Source of the DNA: Xanthomonas sp. NCPPB 1128
GTDB lineage: Bacteria; Pseudomonadota; Gammaproteobacteria; Xanthomonadales; Xanthomonadaceae
Direction: 5' to 3'
Assembly: GCF_001043115.1 (NCBI RefSeq)
Contig: NZ_LFME01000004.1
Coordinates: 124,001 to 188,000, forward strand
DNA length: 64,000 nt
This document shows, piece after piece, positions 59,273 through 64,000 of the stretch (position 1 is the first letter of the stretch; each line of letters opens with the position of its first letter). The notes beneath the pieces were generated by a model that had not been told where the DNA came from, searched no databases, and saw nothing but the letters and a program-made list of their open reading frames with translations. Made by a program: the position numbers and the translations under genes.

Positions 59273-59499
59273 CGCAGATGAACCGACGGCGCCCCCAGCG
59301 CCGCCGACGATTGTGCCGGAGTTTGTCAGTGTGTGCTGACCAATGTGTGACACACATCGCTGCCGGTGCCGGGCGGACGCACTGCAGGGCGGGGCAGGGG
59401 CGCTGGGCGTCGCGCCGGGGCGCACCGGGGTCGGCAGGCTCGGCCGCTGCGCGTCGGCCGCTGCGGTACCCTTGCCGGCCCGCAACGCCCACGCCGCCC

Positions 59500-60414
59500 A
59501 TGCCCGTCGAACAGAACCAGCGCCCGCTCGAAGCCGGCATCCACACCGACCTGGAAGGCCGCCTGACCTATGGCGGCTATCTGCGCCTGGACCGGCTGCT
59601 GTCGGCACAGCAGCCGCTGTCGAACCCGCCGCACCACGACGAACTGCTGTTCATCGTCCAGCACCAGACCTCCGAGCTGTGGCTGAAGCTGCTGGCGCAC
59701 GAGCTGGGCGCGGCGATCGCGCACCTGCAGCGCGATCAGGTGTGGCAGTGCCGCAAGGTGCTGGCGCGCAGCAAGCAGGTGCTGCGCCTGCTGACCGAGC
59801 AGTGGTCGGTGCTGGAGACCCTGACCCCGTCCGAGTACATGGGGTTCCGCGACGTGCTGGGCCCGTCCTCCGGGTTCCAGTCGCTGCAGTACCGCACCAT
59901 CGAATTCATGCTCGGCAACAAGAACGCGCAGATGCTGCCGGTGTTCGACCACGACCCGCAGGGCCAGGCGGCGCTGCAGGCGGTGCTGGAGGCGCCCAGC
60001 CTGTACGAGGAATTCCTGCGCTATCTGGCCCGCTTCGGCCATGCGGTGCCGGCGCCGTACCACGCCCGCGACTGGCGCCAGCCGCATGTCAGCGACCCGC
60101 TGCTGCGCCCGGTGTTCGAGCGCATCTACGAGAACACCGACCGCTACTGGCGCGAGTACTCCCTGTGCGAGGACCTGGTGGACCTGGAGACCCAGTTCCA
60201 GCTGTGGCGCTTCCGCCACATGCGCACGGTGATGCGGGTGATCGGCTTCAAGCGCGGCACTGGCGGCTCCAGCGGCGTCGGCTTCCTGCAGCAGGCGCTG
60301 GCGCTGACCTTCTTTCCGGAGTTGTTCGAGGTGCGGACGTCGGTGGGGCTGGAAGGCAGGGACCCGGAGGCCGGCGATGCGACGGCGGCGGCGCAGGGAT
60401 CGTCCTCGCAGTAG
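59500..60414 (+). CDS. kynA: Tryptophan 2,3-dioxygenase
   Basis: A 304-residue haem dioxygenase that opens L-tryptophan to N-formylkynurenine, the first step of the kynurenine route. Signatures are [40 protein letters not shown] (with the distal His), [19 protein letters not shown] and [20 protein letters not shown] with the proximal haem His. The X. campestris enzyme is a structural model for this family and has nearly the same length. The ATG at 59500 gives [10 protein letters not shown]. The C-terminal tail after [10 protein letters not shown] is short and Ala/Ser-rich. Confidence 0.95.
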   Translation: MPVEQNQRPLEAGIHTDLEGRLTYGGYLRLDRLLSAQQPLSNPPHHDELLFIVQHQTSELWLKLLAHELGAAIAHLQRDQVWQCRKVLARSKQVLRLLTEQWSVLETLTPSEYMGFRDVLGPSSGFQSLQYRTIEFMLGNKNAQMLPVFDHDPQGQAALQAVLEAPSLYEEFLRYLARFGHAVPAPYHARDWRQPHVSDPLLRPVFERIYENTDRYWREYSLCEDLVDLETQFQLWRFRHMRTVMRVIGFKRGTGGSSGVGFLQQALALTFFPELFEVRTSVGLEGRDPEAGDATAAAQGSSSQ

Positions 60415-60698
60415 CGTGCCGGGCACGCGCATAGATACACGCGGCGTCGCACGGGGACGGACCGAGCCGGCGCCGATCCAGGCGCGGCCCGGCCATGTTC
60501 GTGTGCAGCACGACATGCCTGCGCGGCCATCGCGTCGCCGCCTCAAAACCACGGTGTTGCGGGGCGCTGGCCAGGAAATCAGGGCCTGCAGGCCGTCTGG
60601 GATTTGACGCCACGCCGTCGCTCGGTGATCCTCGCCCGTTGCCCGGCCTGGCCGGACGCACCGCCCCAGCCCATCCTGAATACGCAAGGGAACACCGC

Positions 60699-62222
60699 AT
60701 GAGCGTTGACGTCGTCGCGTCGAACCACCCCGCCTCACCGCAGCCGCCGTCAGCGCAACCGCCCGAATTCAAGACCCTGCTGGGGCATCCGCGTCCCCTG
60801 TGGATGCTGTTCATGACCGAGTTCTGGGAGCGCTTCGCGTTCTACGGCATTCGCTGGGCGCTGGTGCTGTACATCGTGGCGCAGTTCCACGGCGGCCAGG
60901 GCACCGGCCAGGCCTCGGCCAGCGCCACCTACGGCGCGTACCTGGCGCTGGTGTACGCGGCGGCGATCTTCGGCGGCTACATCGCCGACCGGGTGCTCGG
61001 CTACCAGCGCTCGATCCTGGTCGGCGCCGCGGTCATGTCCACCGGCCTGTTCCTGATCTCCGTGCCCAACCCGCAGATCTTCGAACTGGGCCTGGCCACC
61101 GTGGTGGTCGGCAACGGCCTGTTCAAGCCCAACATCTCGACCATGGTGGGCAAGCTGTACAGCGCCGCCGATCCGCGCCGCGACAGCGGCTTCACCATCT
61201 TCTACATGGGCATCAACCTGGGCGCGATGATCGCGCCGTGGCTGACCCAGCAGCTGGCCGAGAAGGTGTTCGGCACCGAAGCGATGCCGTCCTACAAGAT
61301 GGTGTTCATCGCCTCGGGCATCGGCATGCTGATCAGCCTGGTGTGGTTCTGGTTCGGCCGCCGCCAGCTCAAGGGCATCGGTGCGCCGTTGCCGGGCGGT
61401 GCCGGCGGCATGCGCGTGGTCTACGTGCTGCTGGGCATGCTGGTGGCGATCCCGGCGGTGTATCTGGCGCTGGCCGCCGGCGCCGAAGTGCTGCAGTGGA
61501 TCCTCAGCACCATGTTCGTGGCCCTGGCGATCATGCTGCTGGTGGAAGGCATCCGCAACGGCAAGGTGGCGCGCGACAAGGTCATCGCGATGCTGATCAT
61601 CTTCGCCTTCAACGTGCTGTTCTGGATGTTCTTCGAGCAGGCCGGCAGCTCCTTCACCTTCCTCGCCGACGAGATCGTCAACCGCCAGTTCGGCGACTGG
61701 ACCTTCCCGACGGCGTGGTTCCAGTCGGTCAACTCGCTGGCGATCATCACCCTGGCGCCGATCATCGCCTGGATCTGGGTCAAGGCCGGCCGCTTCAATC
61801 CGTCGATCTCGCGCAAGTTCGCGCTCGGCCTGATGTTCAACGGCCTGGCCTTCCTGCTGCTGATGTTCGCGCTGTCGAGCCTGGTCAACGACGCCGGCAA
61901 GATCCCGTTCTGGACGCTGTTCATGGTCTACGTCATCCAGTCGGTGGGCGAGCTGTGCCTGTCGCCGATCGGGCTGTCGATGGTGACCAAGCTGGCGCCG
62001 CTGCGGCTGGTCGGCTTCGGCATGGGCGGCTGGTTCCTGTCCACCGGCATCGGCAACAACCTGTCCGGCATCTTCGCCAGCCATGTCAGCGGCGAAGGCG
62101 GCATGACCGTGTCTTCCGCGCTGGGCGGGTATACCTTCGGGTTCTGGGCGCTGCTGGGCGCCGGCGTGGTGCTGTTCCTGATCGCGCCGTTGATCAGCAA
62201 GCTGATGCATGGTGTGAAGTAA
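60699..62222 (+). CDS. POT-family proton-dependent peptide transporter
   Basis: A 507-residue major facilitator of the peptide transporter (PTR2/POT) family with about 14 membrane segments. The first helix has MTEFWERFAFYGIRWALVLY with the ExxER motif. GGYIADRVLGYQRSILVGAA, FYMGINLGAMIAPWLTQQ and FNVLFWMFFEQAGSSFTFL are PTR2 signatures. It imports di- and tripeptides with protons. The start ATG at 60699 follows CGCAAGGGAACACCGC. A thioredoxin-like lipoprotein gene follows by about 20 bases. Confidence 0.9.
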   Translation: MSVDVVASNHPASPQPPSAQPPEFKTLLGHPRPLWMLFMTEFWERFAFYGIRWALVLYIVAQFHGGQGTGQASASATYGAYLALVYAAAIFGGYIADRVLGYQRSILVGAAVMSTGLFLISVPNPQIFELGLATVVVGNGLFKPNISTMVGKLYSAADPRRDSGFTIFYMGINLGAMIAPWLTQQLAEKVFGTEAMPSYKMVFIASGIGMLISLVWFWFGRRQLKGIGAPLPGGAGGMRVVYVLLGMLVAIPAVYLALAAGAEVLQWILSTMFVALAIMLLVEGIRNGKVARDKVIAMLIIFAFNVLFWMFFEQAGSSFTFLADEIVNRQFGDWTFPTAWFQSVNSLAIITLAPIIAWIWVKAGRFNPSISRKFALGLMFNGLAFLLLMFALSSLVNDAGKIPFWTLFMVYVIQSVGELCLSPIGLSMVTKLAPLRLVGFGMGGWFLSTGIGNNLSGIFASHVSGEGGMTVSSALGGYTFGFWALLGAGVVLFLIAPLISKLMHGVK

Positions 62223-62243
62223 GCTGAGGACGAGGTAATGGCG

Positions 62244-62840
62244 ATGAACAAGACGATCTGCGCCGCGCTGGCGGCGATGCTGGCGTTGAGCGCGTGCGGG
62301 CAGACCGCGGCGCCGCCCGACGCGCAGGCGCCGGCCAAGCCGCTGGACACTTCGGTGCAGAAGCCACCGGTGGCCGACCCCAACCAGCCGGTGGCCTCGG
62401 GCAATACCCCGGCGGCCGCCGACATCGCCGCGGCCAAGGCCCTGGGTGCGCAGTTCGATCCGCAGCGCAACCCGGCCGACGACCTGGAGACCGCCATGGT
62501 CGAGGCCAAGCGCGGCGGCAAGCGCATCCTGCTCGACGTGGGCAACGAGGCCTGCGACTGGTGCCACACCCTGGACACCTTCATCGAGGGCGATGCGGAA
62601 CTGCGCAGCTTCCGCGACGCCAACTTCGTGTGGGTCAAGGTCAACGTCAGCGACGCCAACAAGAACGAGGCGTTCATGGCGCAGTACCCGAAGATCGTCG
62701 ACTTCCCGCACCTGCTGGTGCTCGACGCCGACGGCAAGCTGCTGCACTCGCAGGTGGTCGGCGACCTGCAGAAGGGCAAGGACTACGACCGCAAGAAGTT
62801 CTCGGACTTCCTCAAGGAATGGGCGCCGCCCAAGCCCTGA
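62244..62840 (+). CDS. Thioredoxin-fold lipoprotein with CDWCH motif
   Basis: A 198-residue lipoprotein. The lipobox is MLALSACGQTA, then a Pro/Ala linker to residue 65 and a thioredoxin-like domain with ILLDVGNEACDWCHTLDTF, where CDWC is the redox pair. FPHLLVLDADGKLLHSQ contains the cis-proline segment. It resembles the DUF255/DsbD-gamma-type group. It likely works in the periplasm as a disulfide reductase. The ATG at 62244 is favoured (GAGG 8 bases upstream) over the one at 62238. It may be co-transcribed with the peptide transporter. Confidence 0.82.
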   Translation: MNKTICAALAAMLALSACGQTAAPPDAQAPAKPLDTSVQKPPVADPNQPVASGNTPAAADIAAAKALGAQFDPQRNPADDLETAMVEAKRGGKRILLDVGNEACDWCHTLDTFIEGDAELRSFRDANFVWVKVNVSDANKNEAFMAQYPKIVDFPHLLVLDADGKLLHSQVVGDLQKGKDYDRKKFSDFLKEWAPPKP

Positions 62841-62862
62841 GCGGCGGCGAAGCGCGCTTTTC

Positions 62863-62930
62863 GTAGGAGCGGCTTCAGCCGCGACGGAGCGTTACTGGGA
62901 ACGCCCGGTCGCGGCTGAAGCCGCTCCTAC
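62863..62930. repeat. REP-like inverted repeat pair
   Basis: GTAGGAGCGGCTTCAGCCGC and CGCGGCTGAAGCCGCTCCTAC around a GGAGCGTTACTGGGAACGCC loop. A second GC-rich hairpin (GGCCCGC-CGTTC-GCGGGCC) follows at 62942 between the convergent genes. Confidence 0.8.
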
Positions 62931-62968
62931 AATGTTTTTAAGGCCCGCCGTTCGCGGGCCCCGGCGCC

Positions 62969-63451
62969 TCAGCGCCCGGTCATGCTCGGCAGGCCCTCGG
63001 CCGCCAGGCGGTCGATCAGCCGGTTCAGCAGCCGCTGCTCGTCCTCGTTGAAGGGCGCCAGCAGGCGCCGTTCGCACTCCAGCACCATCGGCGCCACCAC
63101 CTGGTACACCTCGACCCCGGCCGGGGTCAGGTGCAGCACCGAGCGGCGGCGGTCGTCGCCATGGGTCTCGCGCTGGATGAAGCCGCGCGCCAGCTGCCGC
63201 GCCACCGCCCGGCTCACCGCCACCTTGTCCATCGCGGTGCGCTCGGAGACCTCGCCGGCCGACAGCCCGGGATACAGCGCCAGCACCGCCATCACCCGCC
63301 ACTCGGTCACCGCCATGCCATAGCGCTCGCCATAGACGCGGGCGATGTTGCTGCTGATCCGGTTGGACAGCACGCTGATCCGGTACGGCAGGAACCGTTC
63401 CAGATCCAGGGAGGGCGAGTCGGGCGTGGAAGCGGGCGTGGCGATCGTCAT
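62969..63451 (-). CDS. MarR-family regulator next to hppD
   Basis: A 160-residue winged-helix repressor of the MarR family. It shows RFLPYRISVLSNRISSNIAR, YGMAVTEWRVMAVLALYPG, SAGEVSERTAMDKVAVSRAV (recognition helix), THGDDRRRSVLHLTPAGVEV (wing) and the C-terminal dimer helices. Its gene is divergent from hppD, so regulation of tyrosine catabolism is likely. The candidate operator TTGTAACTACAA lies between. The start ATG at 63451 is preceded by GCAGCATG without a strong ribosome site. Confidence 0.87.
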   Translation of the reverse strand: MTIATPASTPDSPSLDLERFLPYRISVLSNRISSNIARVYGERYGMAVTEWRVMAVLALYPGLSAGEVSERTAMDKVAVSRAVARQLARGFIQRETHGDDRRRSVLHLTPAGVEVYQVVAPMVLECERRLLAPFNEDEQRLLNRLIDRLAAEGLPSMTGR

Positions 63452-63480
63452 GCTGCATTGCACCTTGCTGGTGGTTTCAC

Positions 63481-63492
63481 TTGTAACTACAA
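63481..63492. promoter_or_regulatory. Candidate MarR operator TTGTAACTACAA
   Basis: TTGTA and TACAA are inverted around an AC centre, in an AT-rich patch (TTTCACTTGTAACTACAACG) between the divergent marR-type and hppD genes. The position and symmetry fit a MarR dimer site, but this is inferred. Confidence 0.5.
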
Positions 63493-63587
63493 CGGAGGAT
63501 ACTACGGCCATTCTCGCGAGTCTGGCGTCCGTCCGCACCCGAAATTTCGGCCCGGCCGCCGCGACCCCGTCCTCCAGGAGACGCGTC

Positions 63588-64000
63588 ATGAGTGCACAAC
63601 CGCAACATCCGTCGCAGCCGGCCAACCTCGGCATGCAGGTCACCACCTTCGAGAACCCGATGGGCATCGACGGGTTCGAGTTCGTGGAGTTCGCCGCGCC
63701 CGCCGGGCAGGGCGAGCAACTGCATGCGTACTTCCGCAGCATGGGCTTCACCGCGGTGCTGCGCCATCGCCAGCGTGCGATCACCGTGTACCGCCAGGGC
63801 GGGGTCAACTTTCTGGTCAACGAGGAACCGGATTCCTTCGCCGCCGATTTCGCTGCCGCGCATGGTCCCTGCGCCTGCGGTTTCGCGATCCGCTTCCGGC
63901 ACCCGGCCGACGCAGTGTTCGCCAAGGTGCTGGAGAACGGCGGTGAAGCCATCGCCGACAAGGCCGACACCCGCGCGGTGCCGGCACCGGTGGTCAAGGG
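63588..64000 (+). CDS. hppD: 4-Hydroxyphenylpyruvate dioxygenase, N-terminal part
   Basis: The first 137 residues, with the frame open at the right edge. Family features are NPMGIDGFEFVEFAAPAGQ, YFRSMGFTAVLRHRQRAITV, NFLVNEEPDSFAADFAAAHG and CGFAIRFRHPADAVF, the N-terminal half of bacterial HPPD. It converts 4-hydroxyphenylpyruvate to homogentisate in tyrosine breakdown. The catalytic Fe ligands are mostly in the C-terminal half, outside the window. The ATG at 63588 has CCAGGAGACGCGTC upstream. It is divergent from a MarR-type regulator. Confidence 0.9.
   Translation, partial: MSAQPQHPSQPANLGMQVTTFENPMGIDGFEFVEFAAPAGQGEQLHAYFRSMGFTAVLRHRQRAITVYRQGGVNFLVNEEPDSFAADFAAAHGPCACGFAIRFRHPADAVFAKVLENGGEAIADKADTRAVPAPVVK

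Noticed and set aside
62938-62965. Hairpin after the thioredoxin-like lipoprotein as an intrinsic terminator
   Set aside because: The stem GGCCCGC/GCGGGCC is good, but the T run lies before it on the plus strand and an A run follows it on the minus strand, so neither orientation is a standard terminator.

Overview
The window is GC-rich, densely coded bacterial chromosome that reads as Xanthomonas (Gammaproteobacteria). This rests on close family resemblance of many products (L-fuconate dehydratase of the oxidative fucose pathway, a 304-residue tryptophan 2,3-dioxygenase, an XAC2610-like protein) and on three dispersed intergenic repeat families typical of the genus: a REP-like palindrome (GTAGGAGCGGCTTCAGCCGC), a pyrimidine-rich element (CCCCTCTCCC..GGGAGAGGGG followed by TTGGGGTGAGGGTA) and a GGGATTGGGGATTCGGGATT family. 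I cannot name the species. No rRNA, tRNA, CRISPR, prophage or intact insertion sequence was seen.

Layout. 1-2160: tail of a Lys/Ala-rich protein, an HDOD protein, a YehS-like protein and a 272-bp MITE-like element. 2274-7660: glycerol 3-phosphate regulon glpR-glpD-glpF-glpK with candidate GlpR operators before glpD. 7951-9505: a Pro-rich small protein, a HAD phosphatase gene broken by an 8-bp tandem duplication, and a membrane-anchored protein that has a paralogue at 18243. 9922-18078: a complete non-phosphorylating L-fucose pathway (dehydrogenase, lactonase, dehydratase, KDF dehydrogenase, diketo-acid hydrolase, mutarotase, FucP permease, IclR regulator). 19009-19815: a TlpA-like thioredoxin coupled to a secreted six-cysteine peptide, the best candidate here for an undescribed system. 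20049-22202: DUF4142 lipoprotein, 221-bp tandem repeats, pirin. 22532-28057: FecI sigma, FecR, TonB-dependent receptor and AppA-like acid phosphatase/phytase. 28275-35625: quinone oxidoreductase, MscS-type channel, UbiB-like kinase, small membrane protein, XAC2610-like protein. 35996-42624: dihydroxyacetone kinase, a tandem DUF808 pair, a diguanylate cyclase, a ParB-like protein and MgtC. 42715-47814: PfkB sugar kinase, two NAD(P)-binding proteins, a DUF6172 protein, a DEAD-box helicase. 48145-49716: secreted M4 metalloprotease, followed by about 1.1 kb of 332-bp tandem repeats. 51098-55046: branched-chain 2-oxoacid dehydrogenase E1alpha-E1beta-SH3-E2 operon. 55509-64000: a large secreted nuclease, kynA, a POT peptide transporter, a thioredoxin-like lipoprotein, and MarR divergent from a truncated hppD.

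Taken together the genes favour uptake and breakdown of plant-derived or host-derived nutrients: glycerol, fucose, organic phosphate, peptides, branched-chain and aromatic amino acids, and extracellular protein and DNA. The repeats are unusually informative. One REP-like copy lies in frame inside the E2 coding sequence, another family supplies the stop codons of two unrelated genes, and several form long tandem arrays.
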